This document shows positions 54,780 through 62,924 of a stretch of DNA of 64,000 nucleotides, piece after piece; position 1 is the stretch's first letter, and every line of letters begins with the position of its first letter. A program made the position numbers and the translations under genes. The notes under the pieces are model-generated. The model ran no database searches. It was given only the letters and a program-made list of their open reading frames with translations, and was not told the DNA's origin. The DNA lies in contig NZ_CP015136.1 in the NCBI RefSeq assembly GCF_001618865.1, positions 5,243,001-5,307,000 on the forward strand, given 5' to 3'. Origin of the DNA: Luteitalea pratensis (GTDB lineage: Bacteria > Acidobacteriota > Vicinamibacteria > Vicinamibacterales > Vicinamibacteraceae).

Positions 54780-55640
54780 CCCCAGGTATTTCCCCATGAT
54801 TGGCGCCAGGGCGCGACGGGTCCCTTCGGGCACGATTTCCGGCCGCGTGATGATCGCCGTCGCGAGCGCCTGGCCGCAACCGCAGGTCCGCGGCGCGGTG
54901 GCGAGCACCGAGACGGCACCGGCGATCACGCGCTGTGCGGTGCGCGCGTTCTGGTGCAGCGTGTTGATCACCATCTCCACGGTGACATGGTCGTGATCGG
55001 GATGCCAGCAGTCGTAGTCGGTGACTAGCGCGATGGTGGCGTAACAGATTTCCGCCTCGCGCGCGAGCTTGGCCTCCTGGAGATTCGTCATGCCGATGAT
55101 GTGCGCGCCCCACGCTCGGTACAGGTGTGACTCCGCGCGCGTCGAGAACGCCGGCCCCTCCATGCACACGTAGGTGCCGCCCTTGTGCACCGTGGCGCCA
55201 GCCGTGACCGCGGCGTCGTAGGCGACCTGGGCAAGGTCGCCACACACCGGATCGGCAAAGGCGATGTGCCCGACGATGCCGTCGCCGAAGAAGGTGCCGA
55301 CGCGACCGCGCGTGCGATCGATGAATTGATCGGGAATCACCAGGTCGAGCGGCGCCAGATCCTCGCGCAACGACCCGACGGCGCTCGCCGACAGCAGGCG
55401 CTCGACGCCGAGTGTCTTGAAGCCGTAGATATTGGCGCGGAAGTTCAATTCTGACGGCGTGATGCGATGGCCAATGCCGTGCCGCGCCAGGAAGGCCACG
55501 CGCGTCCCGCCGAGCGTACCGGTGACGTACGGCCCCGATGGCGGCCCGAACGGCGTGTCGATGGTCAGTTCATGCCGGTCGGTGAGTTCGGCCATGTCGT
55601 ACAGGCCGCTGCCGCCGATGATGCCGATCTGGATGGACAT
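54777..55640 (-). CDS. mtnP: S-methyl-5'-thioadenosine phosphorylase
   Basis: 287 residues. PNP/MTAP family [135 protein letters not shown]. Releases adenine from methylthioadenosine; such enzymes can also cleave related nucleosides. The stop codon is supplied by a heptamer array. Confidence 0.93.
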   Translation of the reverse strand: MSIQIGIIGGSGLYDMAELTDRHELTIDTPFGPPSGPYVTGTLGGTRVAFLARHGIGHRITPSELNFRANIYGFKTLGVERLLSASAVGSLREDLAPLDLVIPDQFIDRTRGRVGTFFGDGIVGHIAFADPVCGDLAQVAYDAAVTAGATVHKGGTYVCMEGPAFSTRAESHLYRAWGAHIIGMTNLQEAKLAREAEICYATIALVTDYDCWHPDHDHVTVEMVINTLHQNARTAQRVIAGAVSVLATAPRTCGCGQALATAIITRPEIVPEGTRRALAPIMGKYLG

Positions 55641-55649
55641 AGACGAAAT

Positions 55650-55720
55650 TGAATCGGGTACCGGGTACCGGGGAACGGGTACCGGGGACCGGGAATCGCG
55701 AATCGCGGATCGCGGATCTG
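55650..55720. repeat. Heptamer array, GGGTACC, GGGAATC and GCGGATC
   Basis: About nine units upstream of mtnP. It is followed at 55727 by GTAGGGC and a weak, imperfect palindrome. The rest of the gap to 55902 holds nothing recognised. Confidence 0.8.
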
Positions 55721-55902
55721 GCCCGGGTAGGGCACCAACCTCGAGGCACCCTGTTGCGTTTCAGTGGACCGCGTCCCGGGTGCAGGTCGTTGGCACGCCG
55801 GGCCAACACGACATGATGCGTGGCGCGCGGGCCGCTTGTCCAGCGACCGCGAGCAGCCGGAGACCGGTGATGCGTGCCGACGACAGCAAATGGCGCGGGG
55901 AA

Positions 55903-56853
55903 TCAGTCGCGTTCGATCACTCGGGCCGCCAGGCTGGCAGCGACGTCGTGCGGATCGGTTTCGCGGCGCTCGATGCGATCGAGCAGCGTCTCGAACTCGC
56001 CCGGCGCCAAGACCGACTGCTCGACGTGGACAAGCAGTCGTCGCGACAACAGGTCCTTCACCCGCGCGCCGGCCCGGAGCCGGCGCCGCGCGTCGACCTG
56101 CTCGGGGCCGCGCGCACAAAAGCGGTCAATCGCCTCGACCAGCGCCGTGATCCCGACGCCCCCGGTCGCCTCCGTGCGGAGGATCGGCGGGCGCCATCCC
56201 TCCCCCGCCATGGGCTGCAGCGCGAGCAGCGCCTCGATCGACGCCGCAGCCCGATCGGCGCCCTCGCGGTCGGCCTTGTTCACCACGTAGATGTCGGCGA
56301 TCTCCATGATCCCCGCCTTCAGCGCCTGCACATCGTCTCCGGTGCCGGGGACCACGACGACGATCGCCATGTCGGCGGTGCGGACGACCTCGACTTCGTC
56401 CTGCCCGACGCCGACGGTCTCGATGAGGACGATGTCGAAGCCGGCCGCATCGAGCACGAGCGCCACGTCGCCGGTCGCCCGCGCCAGGCCGCCGAGATGC
56501 CCGCGCGTGGCCATGCTGCGAATGAAGACGCCCTCGTCACCCGCGTGCTGCTGCATACGCACGCGATCGCCGAGCAGTGCGCCCCCCGTGAAGGGACTCG
56601 TCGGATCGACGGCGATGATGCCGACCCGGCGACCACGCGCGCGCCACTCTCCGGCCAGCCGATCGGCGAGGGTGCTCTTGCCCGCGCCCGGTGGCCCGGT
56701 CAGGCCAATGATGGTGCTGCGCCCGGTGTGGGGATGGAGCGCGGCGATGAGTGCGGCGGCCCGCGGCCCCTCGTTCTCGACCACGGAGATCGCGCGGGCG
56801 AGGGCGTGCAGGTCGCCGGCACGCACGCGATCGGCGAGGTCGTCGACGGTCAC
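55903..56853 (-). CDS. meaB: MeaB/ArgK family GTPase
   Basis: 316 residues from the GTG at 56853, overlapping the acyl-CoA dehydrogenase stop (GTGA). G1 [57 protein letters not shown], and NKAD (G4) in [15 protein letters not shown]. MeaB proteins protect and repair adenosylcobalamin-dependent acyl-CoA mutases. No mutase is in the window; the pairing with an acyl-CoA dehydrogenase suggests propionate or branched-chain breakdown. Confidence 0.92.
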   Translation of the reverse strand: MTVDDLADRVRAGDLHALARAISVVENEGPRAAALIAALHPHTGRSTIIGLTGPPGAGKSTLADRLAGEWRARGRRVGIIAVDPTSPFTGGALLGDRVRMQQHAGDEGVFIRSMATRGHLGGLARATGDVALVLDAAGFDIVLIETVGVGQDEVEVVRTADMAIVVVVPGTGDDVQALKAGIMEIADIYVVNKADREGADRAAASIEALLALQPMAGEGWRPPILRTEATGGVGITALVEAIDRFCARGPEQVDARRRLRAGARVKDLLSRRLLVHVEQSVLAPGEFETLLDRIERRETDPHDVAASLAARVIERD

Positions 56854-57989
56854 GCCAGCAGTTGCCGGGCGATCACGAGCCGCTGCACTTCGCTCGTGCC
56901 CTCGCCGATGGTCAGGAGCTTCACGTCGCGGAAGTACTTCTCGGCCGGATAGTCCTTCACGAAGCCGTAGCCGCCGTGGATCTGCACGCACTCCTCGGCC
57001 GCGCGCACGGCCACCTCACTCGCGTACAGCTTCGCCATCGACGACTCGCGCGTGGTCCGGACACCGGCGTCCTTCAGCGCCGCGGCGCGATAGGTGAGCA
57101 GGCGTGCGGCAGCGATCTTCGTCGCCAGGTCGGCCAGCTTCCAGCGAATCCCCTGGAACGAGGCGATCGGCTGTCCGAACTGCTCGCGTTGCAACGCATA
57201 GGCGCGCGCCGCGTCGTACGCGCCCTGTGCGAGACCCACCGACAACGCGGCGATGCCGATGCGGCCGGCGTCGAGCACCTGCAGCGTGTTGATGAAGCCC
57301 TGCCCCGCCTCGCCCAGCAACGCCCCGGCCGGCACGCGGCAGTGCTCGAAGATGACTTCGCTCGTCTCGCTGGCGCGCATCCCGAGCTTGTTCTCCTTAC
57401 GCCCGGCCCGCATCCCCGGCGTGCCGGCTGGCAGCACGAAGGCCGAAATGCCGCGATTGCCTCGCGACCGGTCCGTGACCGCCATCGCCACCAGGACGCC
57501 GGCGATGTTGCCGTGCGTGATGAAGGTCTTGGCGCCGTCGATCACCCAGCCGTCCTCGTCGCGCCGTGCGACCGTGCGGGTCCCGGCGGCATCGCTGCCC
57601 GCCGTCGGCTCGGTGAGCCCCCACGCGCCGAGGACCTGCCCCGTCGCGAGCGGCACCAGGAACTCCCGCTGCTGCGCCTCACTCCCGAACATGTGAATGT
57701 GGGCGGCGGCCAGGCCGTTGTGGGCCGCGACACTGAGCGCAATCGCCGGATCCACGCGCGCGAGTTCCTCGATGCAGAGGCAGTAGTCCACGGCGGACAT
57801 GCCCGACCCGCCCAGCGCTTCCGGGAACTGGATGCCCATCAGCCCGAGGTCGGCCAGCTTGGGCAGCAGCGACATCGGGAAGTGCTGCGCCTCGTCCCAG
57901 GCCATGACGTGCGGGCGGATCTCGCGTTCGGCGAACTCACGGACGCTGTCGCGCAGCAGGCGCTGATCGTCGGTCAGGTGGAGATCCAT
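56850..57989 (-). CDS. Acyl-CoA dehydrogenase
   Basis: 379 residues, the standard short/medium-chain length. Flavin-binding and family motifs: [86 protein letters not shown] and [18 protein letters not shown] with the Glu of EGT at the catalytic position. Electrons would leave through EtfAB (14558-16278) to the membrane reductase. Chain-length preference is not readable. Confidence 0.93.
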   Translation of the reverse strand: MDLHLTDDQRLLRDSVREFAEREIRPHVMAWDEAQHFPMSLLPKLADLGLMGIQFPEALGGSGMSAVDYCLCIEELARVDPAIALSVAAHNGLAAAHIHMFGSEAQQREFLVPLATGQVLGAWGLTEPTAGSDAAGTRTVARRDEDGWVIDGAKTFITHGNIAGVLVAMAVTDRSRGNRGISAFVLPAGTPGMRAGRKENKLGMRASETSEVIFEHCRVPAGALLGEAGQGFINTLQVLDAGRIGIAALSVGLAQGAYDAARAYALQREQFGQPIASFQGIRWKLADLATKIAAARLLTYRAAALKDAGVRTTRESSMAKLYASEVAVRAAEECVQIHGGYGFVKDYPAEKYFRDVKLLTIGEGTSEVQRLVIARQLLA

Positions 57990-57993
57990 GAGA

Positions 57994-58109
57994 ACAGGCT
58001 ACAGCCTACTGCCTCCGGGCTGCTGGCTGAACCCTTGGGCCTTCATCCTCCATCCTTTGACCTTTGACCTTTGACCTTCAGCGTTCGGCGTTCAGCGTTC
58101 AGCGTTCGT
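57994..58109. repeat. Mixed heptamer array: CAGGCTA, TTTGACC, GCGTTCA
   Basis: CAGGCTA/CAGCCTA and CGGGCTG units, then CATCCTC-like units, then four TTTGACC-type units in a row (58055-58078), then four GCGTTC units (58079-58109). It lies between the divergent acyl-CoA dehydrogenase and the beta-barrel gene, where promoters would be expected. Confidence 0.85.
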
Positions 58110-58130
58110 CACTGGCGCCCATAATGCCGC

Positions 58131-58613
58131 ATGCTGCCACTCGGCCATCGCACCCTGCTGGCCCTCGCCATCCTCATGGGTGCGTCCGTCCCGGCGCGCG
58201 CGGACCTCACGATCTTTACCGGGTTGCAGGGCTCGCCGGTCATCCGGCCCACCACTGGCATCAGCCTTGGTTTCGGCGTGCTCCTCGTCGGCTGGGAAGT
58301 CGAGATTGCCCGCGTCACCGAGGAGCGGGAGGACGCGGCCCCCTCGATCGCTGCGGGCACGGGAAGCGTCTACGTCCAGAACCCGGTGCCCATCAGTGGC
58401 GTGCAGTTCTACGCCATCGCGGGTGCCGGCCTCTACCGGGAACGGCTGGGGATCATCGAGCAGACCGACGTCCACCTGGCCCTCGGCGGCGGCGCCAAGG
58501 TCTCGCTTGTCGGGCCGCTCAAGCTGCGACTCGACTACCGCTACTTCCGGCTCAGGGACGCCCTCGAGCCAGATGCGCAGCGACTCTATGCAGGGCTGAC
58601 GCTCGGCTTCTGA
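58131..58613 (+). CDS. Small outer-membrane beta-barrel-like protein
   Basis: 160 residues with a signal peptide (LLALAILMGASVPARA). Alternating hydrophobic strands with glycines and aromatics: LTIFTGLQGSPVIRPTTGISLGFGVLLVGWEVEIARV, GVQFYAIAGAGLYRERLG, VHLALGGGAKVSLVGPLKLRLDYRYFRL, and the terminal LYAGLTLGF ending in Phe as barrel proteins do. It resembles the OprF/OmpA-type 8-stranded barrel group. Alone on the plus strand; function unknown. Confidence 0.7.
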   Translation: MLPLGHRTLLALAILMGASVPARADLTIFTGLQGSPVIRPTTGISLGFGVLLVGWEVEIARVTEEREDAAPSIAAGTGSVYVQNPVPISGVQFYAIAGAGLYRERLGIIEQTDVHLALGGGAKVSLVGPLKLRLDYRYFRLRDALEPDAQRLYAGLTLGF

Positions 58614-58620
58614 TCCTGTC

Positions 58621-58724
58621 GCCTCAGGACTCAGGTCCCAGGTCTCAGGTCTCAGGCTTGCTTGGGACTTGAGACCTGAGACTTGAGACGCGAGGTAGAC
58701 GCGCAGGCCGTAGGCCATAGGCCT
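58621..58724. repeat. Heptamer array with inverted halves: CAGGTCT then GAGACCT, ending CGGCCTA
   Basis: CAGGTCC, CAGGTCT, CAGGTCT, CAGGCTT units, then the inverse words (GGGACTT, GAGACCT, GAGACTT, GAGACGC), forming a stem-like region usable as a bidirectional terminator between convergent genes. It ends with TAGGCCA and TAGGCCTA; the TAG stop of the next minus-strand gene (58723-58725) lies in that last unit. Confidence 0.82.
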
Positions 58725-59178
58725 ATTTGAGGCTGATGAGAAACGTGTTTCCCGACGGGTTCGTGGGATCGAGCGCCGTCTGCAGTTCCTTCTTCAGCGC
58801 CGACGCCTGCTCGGGCAGGACGGCGTCGATCAGGACGTCGAAACCCGAACGGTCGGCATCGCCCGTCAGCGCCGGGATTTGCAGGAAGTACATCACCTTG
58901 CCGTCAGCGCTGGGCAGGGCCGATCGATGAATGCGCAGGTCGCGGGCCTGCGCCTTTCGCACCTCCTGCGTGCTTCGGGCCAGTGCCTCGCGGACCTGTC
59001 GCGCAACGGCTTCGAATTGGGCTGTGCGACCGGGCAACACGCTGTAGATCACCAGCCAGAGATCCCCGGGCCCGATCGTCGACGACGAGTCGGCGACCGG
59101 TGGGGGCGCGAGGGGAGGCGCGGCAGGCGCCTGCGCCGGCGAGGCCAACGCCATGCTCAGCAGCAGGCTCGTGATCAC
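58723..59178 (-). CDS. Secreted protein of unknown function, tandem paralogue 3
   Basis: 151 residues from the GTG at 59178, overlapping the previous stop (GTGA). Short signal peptide (ITSLLLSMALASPAQA), Pro-Ala linker, then one alpha/beta domain: LWLVIYSVLPGRTAQFEAVARQVREALARSTQEVRKAQARDL, then DGKVMYFLQIPAL and FDVLIDAVLPEQASALKKELQTAL. The beta-alpha-beta pattern suggests a dimeric ferredoxin-like barrel of the ABM type, but no catalytic residue stands out. Paralogous to the two genes upstream, same order of motifs. Confidence 0.7.
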   Translation of the reverse strand: MITSLLLSMALASPAQAPAAPPLAPPPVADSSSTIGPGDLWLVIYSVLPGRTAQFEAVARQVREALARSTQEVRKAQARDLRIHRSALPSADGKVMYFLQIPALTGDADRSGFDVLIDAVLPEQASALKKELQTALDPTNPSGNTFLISLK

Positions 59179-59711
59179 GGCTGCGGGGCCGGTGCGGCGA
59201 CCGGCGCGATCACGATGGTCAGGTTCGACGCCTGCACGGTGGGCTGGACGTGCGCGTCGCGGAACTGCTGGTACAACAGGGCCGCCTCGGCCGGGGCGGC
59301 CTCGGCCAACAGCCTGGGCACGTCGTACTCGGCATTGGCCACCACGGGATCGAGGACGGAGACGTACAGCACGCTGCCGTCGCCGAGAGGTGTGGCCTGG
59401 CGCAATACCCGCCACCCTGCGCCCTGACGGCGACGCACCTCGTTGCCGCTGACCGCGAGGAGGTCGCGCAGGCGGGTCATGACCGCCTCGAACTCGGCCG
59501 TCTTGTCCGCCTTGATGGCGTGGTAGACCATCCCCGTCGGACCGGCCATCGGCAACGCCGCGGGAACGGCGGGCACCGTAGGGGGAGCGACGGCGGCCGG
59601 CGGCTGTGCCGGCGGTGCGGCCGGTTGAGGCGGCGACGGCGCGGGCGCCTGTGCGGCTGCACCCGGCGCCAGCACGGCCACCAGGGAGAGTGTAAGCAGG
59701 AGGTTGCGCAT
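59175..59711 (-). CDS. Secreted protein of unknown function, tandem paralogue 2
   Basis: 178 residues from the ATG at 59711 (a GTG two codons upstream is possible). Signal peptide MRNLLLTLSLVAVLAPGAAAQ, Pro/Ala-rich linker of about 35 residues, then the shared domain: MVYHAIKADKTAEFEAVMTRLRDLLAVSGNEVRRRQGAGWRVLR, DGSVLYVSVLDPVVANAEYDVPRLLAEAAPAEAALLYQQFRDAH. The consensus with its neighbours is aromatic-K-x-E-F-E followed by an R-K-Q-A-G-W/M patch and a DG-V-Y strand. No cysteines. Function unknown; probably periplasmic. Confidence 0.72.
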   Translation of the reverse strand: MRNLLLTLSLVAVLAPGAAAQAPAPSPPQPAAPPAQPPAAVAPPTVPAVPAALPMAGPTGMVYHAIKADKTAEFEAVMTRLRDLLAVSGNEVRRRQGAGWRVLRQATPLGDGSVLYVSVLDPVVANAEYDVPRLLAEAAPAEAALLYQQFRDAHVQPTVQASNLTIVIAPVAAPAPQP

Positions 59712-59777
59712 GAGCACGAAGACCCCGGTCGGAGCGTGAGCGCCGCCGGGGTCGATGTGGGACGAGACTGGGACCGG

Positions 59778-60350
59778 CTACTGGCCGAGCGTCATCACGT
59801 TGGCGAGCGGAACGGCGGCGTTCAGCCCCTTGTCGTTGATGTAGCTCTGGAGCTGGTCGACGAGCGTCTTGGCCTCGGTCGGGAACACCTCGAAGAGCAG
59901 CATGCCCGGGCTGTACTCCTGACCCTTGGCAATCGGGCTGACCAGCAGGACGTAGTTGATCGTGCCATCGGCGGCCGGCGACGTCGACTTCATCAGGCGC
60001 ATCCCTGCCGCCTGCGCCTTACGCTCGGGGTTCGTGCTCTTCGACATCGCTTCCTTGACGCGACCGAAGAACTCCTCGAACTTGGCGCCGCTGTCACCCT
60101 TGACCGCGTAGAACCACACGACGGCGTCGGCATTGTCGAAGGTCAGCTGCGGCTTGGCCGGGGCAGCGGGCGCCGCCGGCTGTTCGGCCGGCTGCGCCGG
60201 TTGAGCCGGAGCAGGCTGCGTGGCGGGGGCCTGCAGGACCGTGTGTGCCGACGCGCTCCCGACCAAACTGCTGAATACCATCACGGCGGCAGCCACTGCC
60301 GCCTGCGCACCCGCACGTCGTACGGCCCGCGCCTCCATCATCGAACGCAT
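59778..60350 (-). CDS. Secreted protein of unknown function, tandem paralogue 1
   Basis: 190 residues (an ATG four codons in is also possible). Signal peptide with AVAAAVMVFSSLVGSASAHT, Pro-Ala-Gln linker (QPAPAQPAQPAEQPA), then VVWFYAVKGDSGAKFEEFFGRVKEAMSKSTNPERKAQAAGMRLMK, DGTINYVLLVSPIAKGQEYSPGMLLFEVFPTEAKTLVDQLQSYI. Same single domain as the two downstream genes, from which it is separated by 66 bp. Function unknown. Confidence 0.72.
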   Translation of the reverse strand: MRSMMEARAVRRAGAQAAVAAAVMVFSSLVGSASAHTVLQAPATQPAPAQPAQPAEQPAAPAAPAKPQLTFDNADAVVWFYAVKGDSGAKFEEFFGRVKEAMSKSTNPERKAQAAGMRLMKSTSPAADGTINYVLLVSPIAKGQEYSPGMLLFEVFPTEAKTLVDQLQSYINDKGLNAAVPLANVMTLGQ

Positions 60351-60429
60351 AGCACTTCCTCCAACTCCGAAAACAGGGGGTGGTGAATCCGGCGCCTACT
60401 GTACCGTAAGTGACGCCGAGGGCAAACCC

Positions 60430-61596
60430 TCAAACAAACACCTGCATGACTTCATTTGCGAGGAGCATGCCACGACGGGTCAGCCGAATTCGGCCCATCT
60501 CGCGCACGAGCAGGCCTGCCTCGACCGCAGGCGCAAGGGCCTCCCCGTAGCGAGTCCAGACATCCTGGCCGAATCGTACGCGATACAGATCGGTCGCGAT
60601 GCCCTCCGTCAAACGGAGGCCCATGAACAGCGCCTCACCCAATTGCGCCTCGGGGTCGAGCATTCGTGCCTCACCTGTCGGCTCCGCCCCGGCCGCCACC
60701 CGTTCGATGTACATCCGGGTATCGGCCACGTGCTTCCAACGCCGGCCGTCACGAGATCCATGGGCCCCGCAGCCAAATGCGAGCCAACCGGAATCACGCC
60801 AGTACTTCAGGTTGTGGCGGCTCTCGCGACCGGGACGAGCAACGTTGGAGATCTCGTACTGACACAACCCGACCGCCTCGAGTCGCTCCATCGCCGCCTC
60901 ATACATGTCGGCCGCATCGTCTTCCGGGGTCTGGGACCACTGCTGGCGGGCCATCAATTCCTGCAGCGGCGCGTTCGGATAGAGCTCGAGCAGGTAGAGC
61001 GAGGCGTGATCCGGCGCGACCTCGATCAAGGCATCCACCGACTGCAGCCACTGCGCGACCGACTGGCCGGGGAGCCACATCATCAGGTCGAGGCTGACAT
61101 TGTCGAATCCGCTGCGGCGCGCCTCGGCAAGCGCCTCGCGGGCCCGTGCCGCGTCGTGCAGCCGGCCGAGCCGACGGAGTTCGTCATCGAGGAAGGATTG
61201 CACGCCGAACGAGAGGCGGTTCACACCGGCGGCCCGGAAGCCCGCAAGCCTGACCTCGTCGACCGTCTCGGGGTTGGCCTCCATCGTGACCTCGGTGCCC
61301 GGGCCGATCGAGAAGGAGGCGGCACAGGCGGCCAGGACGCGCGCGATCTCGTCGGGCTCGAGCAACGACGGCGTGCCACCACCGAAGTAGATCGTGTCGA
61401 TCGGCACGTCCTCGGCGGCACGGCTGATGTGGGTGACGAGCGCGTCGACGTACGCCACCTTCAGCGCCGGGTCCATGAGGCCCCGGTTGAAGTTGCAGTA
61501 ATGGCAGATCGCGCTGCAGAAGGGGACGTGGACGTAGAGGCCGAGCGGCTCGGGCACGATCGTCAGCGGCGCGTGCCGGCGCGGCCACCCGGCCAC
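60430..61596 (-). CDS. hemW: HemW-type radical SAM protein (coproporphyrinogen oxidase-like)
   Basis: 388 residues from the GTG at 61596, which has GGAG at a good distance but overlaps the upstream gene by 34 bases; a GTG at 61557 would be the alternative. Motifs: LGLYVHVPFCSAICHYCNF with C-x3-C-x2-C plus an extra Cys-free F-N context, YFGGGTPSLLEPDEI, NRLSFGVQSFLDDELRRLGR and YEISNVARPGRESRHNLKYW. HemW inserts haem into membrane proteins; true HemN is longer. It fits the cytochrome-b-like reductase at 12594. Confidence 0.9.
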   Translation of the reverse strand: MAGWPRRHAPLTIVPEPLGLYVHVPFCSAICHYCNFNRGLMDPALKVAYVDALVTHISRAAEDVPIDTIYFGGGTPSLLEPDEIARVLAACAASFSIGPGTEVTMEANPETVDEVRLAGFRAAGVNRLSFGVQSFLDDELRRLGRLHDAARAREALAEARRSGFDNVSLDLMMWLPGQSVAQWLQSVDALIEVAPDHASLYLLELYPNAPLQELMARQQWSQTPEDDAADMYEAAMERLEAVGLCQYEISNVARPGRESRHNLKYWRDSGWLAFGCGAHGSRDGRRWKHVADTRMYIERVAAGAEPTGEARMLDPEAQLGEALFMGLRLTEGIATDLYRVRFGQDVWTRYGEALAPAVEAGLLVREMGRIRLTRRGMLLANEVMQVFV

Positions 61597-62435
61597 TTCA
61601 ACTCCGGCGCAGCCGCTCCGGCGGGTCGTTCACCTTCGCGCAGCCTGGCGCGCATCGGCGCGCTTGCCTTGGCCGGCAGTGACGGCGCACCACCCTGCTT
61701 CTTGCGCTTGCGCCAGAGCGCGATCAGATCCTGCTCGCCGCCGTTGGCGGGCAACTCACGGTAGTCGCCGCCATCGAGGTCGAGGAACTCGCACATCTCG
61801 TGCAGCCGCGACCGCATCCGGAACCCGATCCGGAACAGCAGCGAGTCGGGTGTGACGCCCTCGGGGTCGTCGACGTAGTTGGACGTGAACAGCGTCAGCC
61901 GCTTCTCGCTGTACCGCGTGTTGACAATCAGGTTCAACGTCTCGTCCACCCACTCGGATGCCTTTTCGGCACCGAGGTCGTCGAGCACCAGCACATCGGC
62001 CGTCATCACCGGGCGCAGCACGTCGCGCTCGGTCTCGCGCACCAGCGGATCGTAGGTGCTGCGAATCACGCGCAAGAGGTCGCGCGTGTCGTAGAAGATG
62101 CCGCGCGCGCCCTTCTCCTGCAGCAGTGCCCGCAGGATCGCCACCGCGAGGTGCGTCTTGCCGACGCCCGGCGGGCCGAGCAGGAACAGGCCCCGATCGG
62201 ATACGGGATAGCGCTGCACGAGCGAGCGCGCCGAGGCCAGCGCACGTTCGAGCGACTCGTTGCCGTAGGTCAGGAAGCCCGAGAAATCGCAGTGCTGATA
62301 ACGGCGGGGGATGCGGGAGTCGGCGCGACGCCGCGTCGCCGAGGCCTGTCGCCAGCAATCACAACGGGTGACACGACGTTCACCGTCGTGCTCGACCGTC
62401 TTCCAACCCGTTCCGTTGCAGAGTGCGCAGACCAC
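61563..62435 (-). CDS. DnaC/DnaI-like ATP-binding protein
   Basis: 290 residues. N-terminal zinc-like motif CALCNGTGWK and CDCW (residues 3-27), then an AAA+ domain with LLGPPGVGKTHLAVAILRALL (Walker A about 93), ADVLVLDDLGAEKASEWVDETLNLIVNTRY (Walker B and sensor region) and SNYVDDP. This is the helicase loader family, also near IstB. The disordered Arg/Ala-rich tail is longer than usual. Between hspR and hemW; role in replication start is inferred from family only. Confidence 0.82.
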   Translation of the reverse strand: MVCALCNGTGWKTVEHDGERRVTRCDCWRQASATRRRADSRIPRRYQHCDFSGFLTYGNESLERALASARSLVQRYPVSDRGLFLLGPPGVGKTHLAVAILRALLQEKGARGIFYDTRDLLRVIRSTYDPLVRETERDVLRPVMTADVLVLDDLGAEKASEWVDETLNLIVNTRYSEKRLTLFTSNYVDDPEGVTPDSLLFRIGFRMRSRLHEMCEFLDLDGGDYRELPANGGEQDLIALWRKRKKQGGAPSLPAKASAPMRARLREGERPAGAAAPELKWPGGRAGTRR

Positions 62436-62501
62436 GTTCAGGAAACGGCATGATAGCGCGAAGGGCGGACGACGACAGCCGAACGGCGAGCGAAGGTGCG
62501 A

Positions 62502-62921
62502 TCAGTCCTCGTGATCGGCTTGTATGGGCGCCTGGGCGTTGGTGCGTCCGAGCGATTCGGGCGCACTCTTGACCATCGCGGTGGAGAGCCGCTGCTCCCA
62601 GTCGCCGAGCCCGCGCACCATTTCCTGCTTGACGTACGCCATGAACTCGTTCACCTCGTGCTGCATCTGGGCCATCCGCTCGCGCAGGTTGAGGATGATC
62701 TCGACGCCGGCGAGGTTCACACCCAGTTCGCGCGTCAAGGTCAGGATCGTTTCGAGACGCTCGAGGTCCTCGTCGGAGTAGAGGCGCGTGTTGCCATCCG
62801 TGCGCGACGGACGCAGCAGGCCCTCACGTTCGTAGAGCCGCAGCGTCTGCGGATGGATGTTGTAGCGCTGGGCGACGGCGCTGATCATGTACAGCGCCTT
62901 GCCGGGACGACGCGTCGACAT
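62502..62921 (-). CDS. hspR: MerR family regulator, HspR-like
   Basis: 139 residues. Winged helix ALYMISAVAQRYNIHPQTLRLYEREGLLRPSRTDGNTRLYSDEDLERLETILTLTRELGVNLAGVEIILNLR, followed by a helix for dimerisation. HspR represses heat-shock operons through HAIR sites in actinobacteria; the position 3 bp after dnaJ supports the same role. The co-repressor there is DnaK, likely encoded just beyond the window. Confidence 0.88.
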   Translation of the reverse strand: MSTRRPGKALYMISAVAQRYNIHPQTLRLYEREGLLRPSRTDGNTRLYSDEDLERLETILTLTRELGVNLAGVEIILNLRERMAQMQHEVNEFMAYVKQEMVRGLGDWEQRLSTAMVKSAPESLGRTNAQAPIQADHED

Positions 62922-62924
62922 CGG

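Noticed and set aside
55727-55760. GTAGGGC followed by a palindrome at the mtnP upstream region, as a further REP-like element
   Set aside because: The arms pair poorly, so it is mentioned only as a decayed candidate.
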